DNA of 64,000 nt from Halorientalis marina (GTDB taxonomy: Archaea; Halobacteriota; Halobacteria; Halobacteriales; Haloarculaceae). A program made the translations under genes and the position numbers. Of this stretch, positions 41,755-49,997 are shown one piece after another (within the stretch, counting starts at the first letter, position 1; each line of letters begins with the position of its first letter). The stretch lies in contig NZ_CP095487.1 of assembly GCF_023028345.1 (NCBI RefSeq), positions 3,534,001-3,598,000 on the forward strand. Reading direction: 5' to 3'. The notes beneath the pieces were generated by a model that ran no database searches, was not told where the DNA came from, and saw only the letters and a list, made by a program, of their open reading frames with translations.

Positions 41755-42156
41755 GTGGCCGGGGAACCGTCGCCGCTCGCCGTCCGCGAGCGACTCGACG
41801 AGATCGTCGACCCCTGTAGCGAGGCCCGAGGTACCGACATCAGCATCGTCGAGATGGGGTTGCTGAAGGCCATCGAGGTCGAGGACGGGTCGGTTCATAT
41901 CGACCTGCGCATCACGTCGCCGTCGTGTATGATGGTCGGCTACTTCATCGAGCAGGCCCAGGAGCGGGTCGGCTCGCTGGACGGCGTCGAGGAGGTGACG
42001 CTCGCGACGGACGCGGGCATGGACTGGCGCGAGGAGATGATGGCCGACTCGGCGAAGGAGCGGCGACGCGAACACCAGCAGGCACTCGCAGACCGCTACC
42101 AGCAGGAACGGGGCGGCGACGCCCCCGCGCCGGCCATCCCGCTCGCCGACGAGTGA
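41755..42156 (+). CDS. DUF59 / MIP18-PaaD-like iron-sulfur assembly domain protein
   Basis: A 133-residue protein whose N-terminal domain (about 10-90) is DUF59: VRERLDEIVDPCSEARGTDISIVEMGLLKAIEVEDGSVHIDLRITSPSCMMVGYFIEQ. The conserved DPC and TSPSC cysteines are present. Family members help insert Fe-S clusters or metals into target enzymes. The C-terminal 40 residues are a charged, glutamine-rich helix. GTG 41755 follows the amidohydrolase stop by one base, indicating coupling. The amidohydrolase, or an enzyme elsewhere, may be its client. Confidence 0.8.
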   Translation: MAGEPSPLAVRERLDEIVDPCSEARGTDISIVEMGLLKAIEVEDGSVHIDLRITSPSCMMVGYFIEQAQERVGSLDGVEEVTLATDAGMDWREEMMADSAKERRREHQQALADRYQQERGGDAPAPAIPLADE

Positions 42157-42198
42157 CGCGGGGCGGGGAGTCCCGTAGTACCGTCGTCGTCCCCTGAC

Positions 42199-43449
42199 TC
42201 ACACCGGGAGCCGCCAGCCGGCGACGACCGCCGCGAGACAGCCGACCGCGAGCACCGCCAGCCCGGGCGCGTACGAGCCGCTGAGTCCGAACAGCGACCC
42301 GATGAGGAACGGGCCGAGGAAGCCGCCGAGTTCGCCGACGGCGAACACGAGTCCGACGGCGGTGCCGGTCCGGGCTGGCCCCACGTCCTCCAGTTCCGCG
42401 GGAATCAGCCGCACCAGCGGCGAGAGGCCGCCGACGCCGACACCGACGACGAGCGCGCCAAGGACGGCACCGGCGAAGGGGACACCAGGGACCGCGAGCG
42501 CCGTCATCCCGAGCGCACAGACCCCGCCACAGGCCGCGACGACGCCCCCGCGGTCGCCCAGTCGGTCCGACAGCGGCGGCACCGCGAGCGTCCCGACGGC
42601 CTCTGCCGCGACGAATCCCGTCGTCACCGTCGCCGCGAGCGTCGCCCCCGTGCCGCGGGCCTCGAGCACCGTCGCCAGCCAGTTCTGGAGGCCGTGAACC
42701 ACGAGCAGGTAGACGACGCCGACGACCACCAGCAGCCGCATCCCGCGGCTCCCGAACACGAACCCGAGGTTCCGCCGGAGCGACGCCAGTCCCGTCACCG
42801 TCGCCGCCCCCGCCTCGCCGCCCCCGTCGGCGGCAGCAGCGGCGGCTTCGGCGTCGGCCACCCGGAGCGCGTCGAGGGGTACCAGTCGGACGACGACCAG
42901 CCAGAGGACGGCGTAGCCGAGAACGACCAGCCCGGACAGCGAGAAGACCGGGCGCCAGCCGCCCAGCAGCGGCCCGAGTACCCCCTTCCCGATGCTGAAC
43001 GCCGCCGCGATGCCCGCGAACGAGCCGAGCACGTAGATCGAGGAGGGGAGGCCGGCCTCGTCGGTGGGGAACAGTTCGGAGACGAGTTTCGGGAGGCCGA
43101 AGGTGATGGTCGTCGCGCCGAGGCCGACGACGACGGTGAGCGCGAGCATGGCCGGGAACCCGGTCGCGCCGGCCCGCCCGACCTGTGCCCCGCCGAACAG
43201 GAGCATCCCGCCGCCGATGGCGCGGTAGGGGCCGATTCGGTCGGTGAGATACCCGGCGAAGAGGGCGACGGGGACGTACGTGAGCGGGACGGCGCCGGTC
43301 AGGAGGCCGGCCTGCGTGGGCGACAGCGACAGCGCGGCGACGATTTCGGTGAGGAAGGCCGCCACCGAGAACCAGACGAACATCAGGCAGGTGTAGGCGA
43401 GCGACCCCAGTCCGAGGAGGGCGTACCGGAGCGGGGTCCTGTCGGTCAC
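42199..43449 (-). CDS. MFS transporter
   Basis: A 416-residue major facilitator superfamily transporter with about 12 membrane segments. The family loop between segments two and three is GYLTDRIGPYRAIGG, with its echo DRLGDRGGVVAACGG in the second half. An Ala-rich cytosolic loop (about 205-230) separates the halves. Start GTG 43449 is used because it opens the first hydrophobic segment at the usual distance; a TATA-like GAATAAAAG near 43532 would give a leader of about 58 nt. ACAA-N6-TTGT (43503-43516) lies near the expected transcript start. The substrate is unknown. Convergent with the amidohydrolase/DUF59 pair. Confidence 0.85.
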   Translation of the reverse strand: MTDRTPLRYALLGLGSLAYTCLMFVWFSVAAFLTEIVAALSLSPTQAGLLTGAVPLTYVPVALFAGYLTDRIGPYRAIGGGMLLFGGAQVGRAGATGFPAMLALTVVVGLGATTITFGLPKLVSELFPTDEAGLPSSIYVLGSFAGIAAAFSIGKGVLGPLLGGWRPVFSLSGLVVLGYAVLWLVVVRLVPLDALRVADAEAAAAAADGGGEAGAATVTGLASLRRNLGFVFGSRGMRLLVVVGVVYLLVVHGLQNWLATVLEARGTGATLAATVTTGFVAAEAVGTLAVPPLSDRLGDRGGVVAACGGVCALGMTALAVPGVPFAGAVLGALVVGVGVGGLSPLVRLIPAELEDVGPARTGTAVGLVFAVGELGGFLGPFLIGSLFGLSGSYAPGLAVLAVGCLAAVVAGWRLPV

Positions 43450-43560
43450 GGACGAGGGTCCCCGCGCGAGGCGAATGAGCGTTTCGTGTCGCCCCGGTCG
43501 GTACAATCGACGTTGTAGTCTCCGTGAAGGCTTTTATTCCAGGTTCCGACCGTCGAAACG

Positions 43561-43579
43561 CCGACAGCCGCCCTGTCGG
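43561..43579 (+). promoter_or_regulatory. Perfect hairpin at a predicted transcript 5' end
   Basis: CCGACAG-CCGCC-CTGTCGG, 7-bp arms. It starts about 25 nt after the plus-strand TATA-like CTTTTATTCC (43531-43540), so an mRNA would begin with it. It lies 10 nt before the ATG of the 32-residue ORF. Confidence 0.45.
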
Positions 43580-43589
43580 TGTGGTCCCC

Positions 43590-43688
43590 ATGACGACCGA
43601 CACAGCCTCGACGGACGGCGACGTCGCCGACCGGATTCGCAGACAGCGCGTCCGGAAACGGCGTCGCGACGAACAGAACGCCGACTAG
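43590..43688 (+). CDS. Possible 32-residue basic peptide
   Basis: ATG 43590 to TAG 43688. The peptide is acidic then very basic, with DRIRRQRVRKRRRDEQ at 14-29. It has a plausible promoter and a 5' hairpin. Coding is not proven; no related sequence is in the window. Confidence 0.35.
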   Translation: MTTDTASTDGDVADRIRRQRVRKRRRDEQNAD

Positions 43689-43758
43689 CCCCCCGCTTCT
43701 GGGGTGGGGCCCCCGTTCCGGCGACGACGGTTTGTCGGTCGCGCCCCTAGCGCGTGTG

Positions 43759-44673
43759 ATGGCACGACCACCGGAGGAACGGGCCGGCGTCGCCGACGCC
43801 GACCTCGACGGGACGACCGCCCTCGTGACGGGATCGACCAGCGGCATCGGACGGGAGACCGCGCTCGCGCTGGGCCGACTCGGCGCCGACGTGATCGTCC
43901 ACGGCCGGGACGCCGAGGCTGGCGAGGCCGTCGTCGCGGACCTCGACGCGACGGGGGCGGACGCGCAGTTCGTCCGCGCGGACTTCGCCGACGTGACCGC
44001 CGTCCGCGACCTCGCCACGACCGTTCGCGAGTCCGTCGACGACCTCGACCACCTCCTGAACAACGCCGGCGGCTTCTTCCGGGAGGGGCGACTGACCGAC
44101 AGCGGCGTGGAGTACACCTTCCACGTCAACCACCTCGCACCGTACCTTCTGACGGCCGAGTTACTCGACGTCGTCCCCGAGGGCGGGCGAATCGTCACCA
44201 CTGCCTCGGAGGCCCACCGGGGCGGGAGTCTCGACCTCGACGCCGTCGCGTCGGTCGACTCCTACTCCGGCCTGTCCGCGTACAACCGCTCGAAGCTCGC
44301 GAACGTCCTGTTCACGCGGGAACTGGACCGCCGGCTCGAAGCGACGGGGCGCGACGTGACGGCCAACGCCGTCCACCCCGGCGCGATTCCCGGCTCCGAT
44401 TTCGCGCGCTTTCTCCCCGGACCGGTCGCGAGCGCGCTGAAACTGTTCGAGGCCATCCCACTCGTGACGAGCGTCGAAGACGGCGCCGCGGCCCTGCTCA
44501 ACGCCGCCGTCGCCCCGGACCTGGACGGCGTCTCCGGCCGCTACTTCGCGAAACAACGGTCGAAGACCCCTTCGGGCACCGCCCGCGACCCCGAGCTGGC
44601 GCGGGCGCTCTGGGAACGGAGCGCCGACCTGCTCGATATCGAGGACCCACTCGCCGACGCCGTCGGGGACTGA
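43759..44673 (+). CDS. Short-chain dehydrogenase (retinol-dehydrogenase-like)
   Basis: A 304-residue classical/extended SDR: TGSTSGIGRETALAL for NAD(P), NNAGGF, the catalytic Ser/Tyr/Lys in TTASEAHRGG and YNRSKLAN, and HPGAIPGSDFAR. This pattern is typical of the RDH11-14/WW-oxidoreductase-like branch. It starts at ATG 43759 (MARPPEERAG). It is convergent with the 142-residue hypothetical. Substrate unknown; probably a ketone or aldehyde. Confidence 0.88.
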   Translation: MARPPEERAGVADADLDGTTALVTGSTSGIGRETALALGRLGADVIVHGRDAEAGEAVVADLDATGADAQFVRADFADVTAVRDLATTVRESVDDLDHLLNNAGGFFREGRLTDSGVEYTFHVNHLAPYLLTAELLDVVPEGGRIVTTASEAHRGGSLDLDAVASVDSYSGLSAYNRSKLANVLFTRELDRRLEATGRDVTANAVHPGAIPGSDFARFLPGPVASALKLFEAIPLVTSVEDGAAALLNAAVAPDLDGVSGRYFAKQRSKTPSGTARDPELARALWERSADLLDIEDPLADAVGD

Positions 44674-44679
44674 GTCACT

Positions 44680-45108
44680 CTATCGGCCGGCCAGTTCGGA
44701 GAGCGTGGCCGCCGCCCGAAGGTCCGCGACCGTACAGTACCACGCCCCGCGGACGCCGGAGCGGTCGTTCTCGACCGGCGAATCGAGGGGGACGAGCTCG
44801 CCGAGTTCGAAGACGACGACCGTCTCGGCGTCGGAGACGGGGTCGACGAGCGCCGCCCAGTCCGCCCCGGTCATCGGTCCCGACTCGCCGCGGGACTGCT
44901 CGACGCGATCGGTGACGGGCGCGAAGTGGGTGATCGCCGAGACCGGTGCCGTCCGGTAGAACGCCACGTAGTCGAAGGCCTCGCGGGTGCGGTCGTAGCC
45001 CCGCGGCGCGGGGTAAACCCCCTCGCGGCACCGCTCGAAGGTATCGGGTCGGGTAGCGACGACACAGACGCGGGCGTCGCCGGGTGCGTCGGCGGCGGAG
45101 CGGTCCAT
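44680..45108 (-). CDS. Hypothetical protein, 142 residues
   Basis: Soluble, with an opening strand VCVVATRPDTF, then a mixed FDYVAFYRTAPVSAITHFAPVTDRV and ETVVVFELGELVPLDSPV, which look like the strands of a small alpha/beta barrel-like fold (EVE/PUA-like is possible). No catalytic motif. Start ATG 45108 is 26 nt after a GGATTTGCC. Unrecognised family. Confidence 0.6.
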   Translation of the reverse strand: MDRSAADAPGDARVCVVATRPDTFERCREGVYPAPRGYDRTREAFDYVAFYRTAPVSAITHFAPVTDRVEQSRGESGPMTGADWAALVDPVSDAETVVVFELGELVPLDSPVENDRSGVRGAWYCTVADLRAAATLSELAGR

Positions 45109-45188
45109 GTGTGAGCGAGGGGCGCGGGCGGCAAATCCCCTCCGTCGCCGACCGCAGGGTTCGTATCGGTCCCGCCCGTGGCGTGTGT

Positions 45189-45953
45189 ATGAGTCAGGAC
45201 GGCGGTCACCGAGAACGTGCGGTCGCGGCGCTGGCGGCCCGGGACTTCGAGCGCGCGGGCGACGCCTACACCCGTGCGGGGCGGCGCGCCCTCGCCGACC
45301 CGCGCGAGGGACAGGACCCCTTCGAGCCGGACGAGAAAGGGTGGGTCGGGCGCGGCCTCCAGTCCCTCGTCGTCGCCGGGGTCTGTTACCGCGTCGCCGA
45401 CCGCGACGGCCGGGCGACCCGCCGGGGCGTCGAGGGCGTCGCCGTCACCCGCGACCTGGAGACCGGGCTCGACCGGCCGGTCCAGCACGCCTGTCTGCGG
45501 GAGGTCGTCGCGGACTTCCGGACCGTCGCGGGGATGGACGGCGCGAGCGAGGCCTACGACGCCGCCGCCGCGGCCTACGAGTCGGCGGGCGAGGGGATCG
45601 ACGATCCGCAGTACTGGGGGACGACGCCGCTGTTCGAGGCCGCCGCCGCGCCGCTCGAGCAGGTCGCCCGTGGCCCCGCGAACGGCGAGATCGCGGTCAA
45701 GTGGGAGGACCTCCACGGCTCGGACCCGAGCGACCCCGGCGCCTTCCTCGCCCACCGGGCACGGTACAAGCGCCAGCGGTTCCCGGGTCTCGTCGAGCGG
45801 GTCGTCGCCGACGGCCTGCTCGCCGCGCCCCGTGGCACGACCGAGTACGACACCGACCACCACCGCTGTCCGGACTGCGGGTCGACGGACGTGAACTGGG
45901 TCGCGGACAGCACGCTCTGTCTACGGTGTTCGCGGCCGACCGACCCGCAGTGA
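45189..45953 (+). CDS. Helical repeat protein with C-terminal zinc ribbon
   Basis: A 254-residue cytosolic protein. The N-terminal half has helical hairpins resembling TPR units (RAVAALAARDFERAGDAYTRAGR; MDGASEAYDAAAAAYESAGEG), so it may bind proteins. The end is a zinc ribbon: CPDCGSTDVNWVADSTLCLRC, four cysteines. Start ATG 45189. A HTH-10 regulator gene follows in the same direction after 50 bp. Function not recognised. Confidence 0.65.
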   Translation: MSQDGGHRERAVAALAARDFERAGDAYTRAGRRALADPREGQDPFEPDEKGWVGRGLQSLVVAGVCYRVADRDGRATRRGVEGVAVTRDLETGLDRPVQHACLREVVADFRTVAGMDGASEAYDAAAAAYESAGEGIDDPQYWGTTPLFEAAAAPLEQVARGPANGEIAVKWEDLHGSDPSDPGAFLAHRARYKRQRFPGLVERVVADGLLAAPRGTTEYDTDHHRCPDCGSTDVNWVADSTLCLRCSRPTDPQ

Positions 45954-46006
45954 CGAACGCCGACCGTGGACCGTGAGCCCTTTCCGTGGCGAAACCAACA
46001 CGAACG

Positions 46007-46675
46007 ATGATGAAAGACGGGGTGCGTGCCCGGCTGGCGGTACGCGTGTCGGCCGGCTGTCCGGTGGCGTCGCTCTCGACGGCGGACGCGGACGCGTCGG
46101 CACCGATGGTCCGGGACGTGACCTGGACGCGGGCGACGGACGGGCAGGTCACGGAGGAGTTCCGGATTCCGACGGCAGTCGCGGAGGCGTGTCCGGACGC
46201 GCTCGCCGACGCGGAGCCGGTGTTGACGGTCGGTGACGACCGCGTCTATCAGTTCACCCGCGACGCCGGCGAGGCGTGTGCCTGTGAGGTCGTCGAGCGA
46301 CTCGACTGTCCCGTGGCGGAGGTGACCGCCGACGACGGGGAACTCCTGCTCACGCTGCATCTGCCGGATGTCGGCCGACTCCGGGACGTCGTCGGCGAAC
46401 TCGAAGGCGTAGCGGCGGACGTCGAGGTGCGGTATCTCGTCCGCGCGGACGCCGCGGACGACGGGGGGCGCGATCCGGCGGTCGTCGACCGCGGCCGGCT
46501 GACCGACCGTCAACGCGAAGTGCTGGAGACCGCCTACCGGCTCGGGTACTTCGAGTACCGGGGCGGTGCGAACGCGAGCGCGGTCGCCGACGAACTCGGC
46601 ATCAACAACTCCACCTTCGCCGAACACCTCTCGAACGCCCAGTCGAAGCTCCTCGCCGACCTCCTCGTGAGGTAG
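46007..46675 (+). CDS. HTH-10 (bacterio-opsin activator type) transcriptional regulator
   Basis: A 222-residue regulator. The C-terminal HTH-10 domain is clear: LTDRQREVLETAYRLGYFEYRGGANASAVADELGINNSTFAEHLSNAQSKLL (about 165-216). The N-terminal domain (about 1-150) is the sensory part typical of short members of the family. Start is ATG 46007 (or 46010), about 27 nt after CCCTTTCC. Haloarchaea have many such regulators, and targets are not evident. The following membrane protein gene with an internal repeat starts 66 bp later. Confidence 0.88.
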   Translation: MMKDGVRARLAVRVSAGCPVASLSTADADASAPMVRDVTWTRATDGQVTEEFRIPTAVAEACPDALADAEPVLTVGDDRVYQFTRDAGEACACEVVERLDCPVAEVTADDGELLLTLHLPDVGRLRDVVGELEGVAADVEVRYLVRADAADDGGRDPAVVDRGRLTDRQREVLETAYRLGYFEYRGGANASAVADELGINNSTFAEHLSNAQSKLLADLLVR

Positions 46676-46740
46676 GTAGGGTCGAGAACCGCACTATTAC
46701 GCCCCGGGCACATCCGGCCACCGGCCACAGGTACGGGTGC

Positions 46741-47730
46741 ATGAGACGGTTCGCTCGGAGCGGCGCGCTCGCCGCGCTCGGTGGCGCATCGGCCGTGATG
46801 ATCGGCGGCGCAGCACTCGGCCTCCCGCCGTCCGACACGGGCACGTCGACGCTGTTTTCGCTCCTCGTGACGGCGCCCGGGCTGGTCATCGTCGGCGTCG
46901 TCACGGCTATCGAGACCGAGGCGGTGTTCGAAGCGGAGGCCAGTTGGGGAGTCGAGACGGCCGACGCCGCGACGGTGGCCGCCGTGACTCTGGGCGCAGC
47001 GACGACCCGACTGGCGGCCGTGGAACTGGCGCTCGGCGCCGTGGTCGCGGCCGCGGCCGTCGGCCTGCTCGCGGCGTGGCTGACCCCCGGGTACGCCGCC
47101 CCGGTCTACTGCGGGGCCTTCGTCGGGATGGCGTCGCCGGCGCTGTTCGCGAACCCCCTTGCGGTCACCGTGGCCGGCGTCGTCGCGGGCGTCGTCTTCG
47201 TGGCTGCCGACGGCGTGTTCACCGGCTACGGCGGGAAACTGGGGACGACCGCTTTCGTCGGCTGTAGCGCCGTCGCCGTCCCGCTCGCGGCCAGCGGCGG
47301 CACCGGAACGGTCGTCGCGCCGCCGACGGCCGCCGGGTTCGTCCCCGCCGGTGTCGTGGGTGCGGTCGCGACGTTCGTCGTGAGCGGCCGCCTCGACCGC
47401 GGCGCGGTGGAAGCGTCCGCGCTCGTCGGTCTCGCCGGTGGCCTCCTGTGTCCCCTCCTTTTCGGGGCCGGCGAGGCGCTGGCGGCCGTCGTGTTCTGTG
47501 CCTCCTTCGCCGGAATGGTCCACCCGCGCCGACTCCCCACGGCGTGGCTCGTGGCCCTCGCCGGCGCGTGCTGTGGGCTCCTCGTCGCCGCGACCGGGAC
47601 CGTCTTCGTCGGTGCCGGCGGCAAACTCGGCACCATCGCGTTCACCGCCTGCCTCCTCGTCCGCGGCCTCCGCCTCGCCGGGCAGGCAGTCCCGGGCTGG
47701 CTCCCGGTCGCGGCCCGGGCCGAGTCATAA
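46741..47730 (+). CDS. Multi-pass membrane protein with internal duplication
   Basis: A 329-residue, very hydrophobic protein with about nine membrane segments. Two segments are homologous: about 123-175 (YCGAFVGMASP ... GGKLGTTAFVGC) and about 252-304 (FCASFAGMVHP ... GGKLGTIAFTAC). The GGKLGT motif sits at 164-169 and 293-298, each ending a helix hairpin. This repeat architecture suggests a transporter or channel with two-fold pseudo-symmetry. No family is recognised. It may be co-transcribed with the HTH-10 gene. Start ATG 46741. Confidence 0.7.
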   Translation: MRRFARSGALAALGGASAVMIGGAALGLPPSDTGTSTLFSLLVTAPGLVIVGVVTAIETEAVFEAEASWGVETADAATVAAVTLGAATTRLAAVELALGAVVAAAAVGLLAAWLTPGYAAPVYCGAFVGMASPALFANPLAVTVAGVVAGVVFVAADGVFTGYGGKLGTTAFVGCSAVAVPLAASGGTGTVVAPPTAAGFVPAGVVGAVATFVVSGRLDRGAVEASALVGLAGGLLCPLLFGAGEALAAVVFCASFAGMVHPRRLPTAWLVALAGACCGLLVAATGTVFVGAGGKLGTIAFTACLLVRGLRLAGQAVPGWLPVAARAES

Positions 47731-47791
47731 ACCCCCCGTAGATTGCGGGGTGCGGACATGCATAATGAACAATAATGTATAATTGCGCCCC

Positions 47792-47947
47792 ATGTCACGG
47801 ACTCAACGCAGCACGGAGACGGAACCGCGACGAAAGCAGGCCGACCGGAAGGCCGTGATCGCGCACCTGCTCGCCCGCCGCCGGCGTCGCCGCCGCCGCC
47901 GACGGCGGACCGGCCGGCGGTCGGTTCGGAGCGTGCGTCGACGCTGA
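47792..47947 (+). CDS. Possible arginine-rich 51-residue peptide
   Basis: ATG 47792 to TGA 47947. After a mixed N-terminus the peptide has eleven consecutive arginines (about 29-39), and it ends RRSVRSVRRR. A TATA-like GCATAATG lies about 27 nt upstream. Runs of CGN codons can arise by chance in G+C-rich DNA, so coding is uncertain. If real it would bind nucleic acid. Confidence 0.35.
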   Translation: MSRTQRSTETEPRRKQADRKAVIAHLLARRRRRRRRRRRTGRRSVRSVRRR

Positions 47948-48211
47948 ACGGACGCGTCTCTTTTCGACCGAGCGAGTGAGACGGAGAGGGTGGTCCGGAT
48001 GGACCGTCCTGACAGAAGAGAGGGGATCCGGGGGGTGTGTCGTCGGCATGGACGGTTGGTGTGCCAGCGGACCTGTCACGTGGCACCCGTCACGCTCCCG
48101 GTCGGTGGGGCCGGGGGTCCGTTGCAGGCGGTCGGACGTGGTGTGCCACGCGCCGACGACAGTACGGGGTACGGGACGGCGGGGGAAGTGCGCCGGCCAG
48201 AATAGTACGGT

Positions 48212-49249
48212 CTACAGGGCGTACGCCACTCGTTCGCCCGTGTCCAGCCCGTTCGCCAGCGCCGCGTGCAGGCGCGCCTCGCCGGCCACCCAGTCGCCGA
48301 GACAGTAGAGATCGTGGTCCTCGGCCGACTGGACCGGTCCGTGCAGGACCCCCTCGTCGGGCAGGGCGTACCGCCAGCCCTGATGGTCGGACCAGACGGG
48401 GTCCGCCAGCCGGTCGTCGCCCACGATATCGGCGGCGTGGGCGGCGAGGTCGGCGACGTTGTCCGCGGGGTCGGCGTCGTAGCGGGCGGTCGACCACGCC
48501 GGACTGGCCTGGACGACCAGCAACGACTCGCCGTCGGGGACGTGGCCCGGCTTGCACTCCTCGCGGGAAATCCAGCCGACCTCGTGAGCGTCGTCGGTGT
48601 TCACCAGGGCGTAGTAGGACCGATCTACCTCGAACTCGTAGTGCAGAACGGCGGTCCAGATGCTCCGGTAGGGAACGTCCGCGACCGCGTCGAGGAGGGC
48701 GTCGCGAGCGTCGGCCGCCCACTCGGCGTCCCGGAGCAACTCGGCGGTCTGTGGCGCCGGCGGATTCAACAGGAGCGCGTCGAAGGGACCGTACGCCTCG
48801 CCGTCACTGTCGACGCAGGTCCACGCCCCGTCGCCGCGGCGGAGCGTCTCCACACGGGTCCGTCGGTGGACGGTCGCGTCCGTCCGACCGAAGAGCCGCT
48901 TGGCGATCTGGGTGAGGCCCCGTCGGTAGGACCACTTGTGGTCGTCGGCGTCCCGGCCCGGCGACACCGCGCCGTCGCCATCGAAGGTGTAGACCGGGTC
49001 GGTCACGTCCACCAGCCCCTCGTCGTCCAGCTGTTCGGTTACGAGGTCGACGACGCGCTCGTCGTCGGATTTCAGGTAGTTCGCGCCGTAGTCGTAGGTG
49101 AGGTCCGCGTGACGACGGGTGGCCGCGCGGCCACAGACGCCGCCGGACTTCTCGAGGACCGTCACGTCCGCGTCCGGGACCGTCTCCTCGAGGACGAAGG
49201 TCGCGGCCGCGCTCGCCGCGCCGGCGCCGACGATTCCGATTTCGGGCAT
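48212..49249 (-). CDS. FAD-dependent amine-oxidase-like oxidoreductase
   Basis: A 345-residue flavoprotein. The N-terminal dinucleotide motif is PEIGIVGAGAASAAATFVLEE, with VTVLEKSGGVCGRAATRR continuing it as in amine-oxidase and renalase-like proteins. The C-terminus has YCLGDWVAGEARLHAALANGLDTG, the flavin-binding tail. It lacks a signal. ATG 49249 lies 28 nt after a TATA-like GCGTTTAGGG (about 49273-49282). Possible roles include NAD(P)H isomer repair (renalase-like) or desaturation; not established. Confidence 0.85.
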   Translation of the reverse strand: MPEIGIVGAGAASAAATFVLEETVPDADVTVLEKSGGVCGRAATRRHADLTYDYGANYLKSDDERVVDLVTEQLDDEGLVDVTDPVYTFDGDGAVSPGRDADDHKWSYRRGLTQIAKRLFGRTDATVHRRTRVETLRRGDGAWTCVDSDGEAYGPFDALLLNPPAPQTAELLRDAEWAADARDALLDAVADVPYRSIWTAVLHYEFEVDRSYYALVNTDDAHEVGWISREECKPGHVPDGESLLVVQASPAWSTARYDADPADNVADLAAHAADIVGDDRLADPVWSDHQGWRYALPDEGVLHGPVQSAEDHDLYCLGDWVAGEARLHAALANGLDTGERVAYAL

Positions 49250-49255
49250 AACCAC

Positions 49256-49706
49256 CCCTAGGGTCCGGAGTCCCTAAACGCCCGGTGTCCCGGCGAAGCA
49301 GGCGACCGACAGCGCCGCGGCCCCCTGGCCACCCGACGGCGACCGGACGGCACGGACACGGAAACGCCGGATAGCCACGCCGGCTACTCGGTCGCGGCGC
49401 GGTAGCGCGTGCGTTTCGACAGCGGGTGCGAGAGGCTCCGCTCGGTGAAGAACTCGGGGCCGTCGGCGTCGGTGTAGATGCCCATAACCCCCACGACCGG
49501 CGAGAGGCGCCCCCACGCCATCGTATCGAAGCGGTTCGGCCGACTTCGGTTCTGTCCAGGGTGGCTGTGGACGGTCGTTGGCCTCGCCGTCGACCGCCGC
49601 CCCGCAGGAGCGGTTGGAGCCGCGTCGAACGGTGTCACGACGCCGTATCGCCCGACATAACGCACCCCGGTTTTACAACGTGTCATCGCACAGTCGCGAG
49701 CCGGTA
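49256..49706. other. Region without confident genes
   Basis: On the minus strand at 49384-49521 there is a short frame (45 residues, start ATG 49521), without a family. The A+T-richer part near 49660-49680 contains a TATA-like GGTTTTACAAC (49669-49678) pointing toward 49707. I see no RNA. Confidence 0.4.
49384..49521 (-). CDS. Possible small protein, 45 residues
   Basis: A frame with GIYTDADGPEFFTERSLSHP. No domain, no strong promoter. ATG 49485 is an alternative start. Low confidence. Confidence 0.25.
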   Translation of the reverse strand: MAWGRLSPVVGVMGIYTDADGPEFFTERSLSHPLSKRTRYRAATE

Positions 49707-49929
49707 ATGCAGCGAGACACGGGGCTGCTGGGCATCGAGGTCGGGGCGGGCGCGTCGGTCGATGATCAACCGCGTGAAGACCGACCTGACCGATGCCGGT
49801 GTGGTCGACATCGAGAAACAGTCCGGCCACGTGGGCCGCCCCCGGCAGATACTCACCCTCCCGCCGAACCTGGCAGGCCGGTCCCGTGCAGCCCTGCTCG
49901 ACGCGGTACGCGACGCGCTTTCGGACTGA
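49707..49929 (+). pseudogene. Remnant of a winged-helix DNA-binding protein
   Basis: From ATG 49762 a 55-residue frame reads INRVKTDLTDAGVVDIEKQ, then GRPRQILTLP and LLDAVRDALSD. This is the recognition helix and wing part of a winged-helix regulator. The expected N-terminal helices appear in another frame from ATG 49707 (RDTGLLGIEVGAGASVDD), which the TATA element at 49669-49678 would drive. A frame change near 49755-49765 therefore seems to separate the two. This could be a broken gene, a short real regulator beginning at 49762, or frameshifting; the first is most likely. Confidence 0.45.
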
Positions 49930-49997
49930 CCGACGCCCGTCTTCAGTTCCCGAGAACGGGCGTTCGGTTGAAACGTGTCCAACCCCTCCGTCCGAGT

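Noticed and set aside
47990-48205. A 71-codon plus-strand frame
   Set aside because: Arg/Gly-rich composition, no promoter at the right distance, no domain. It looks like random open frame.
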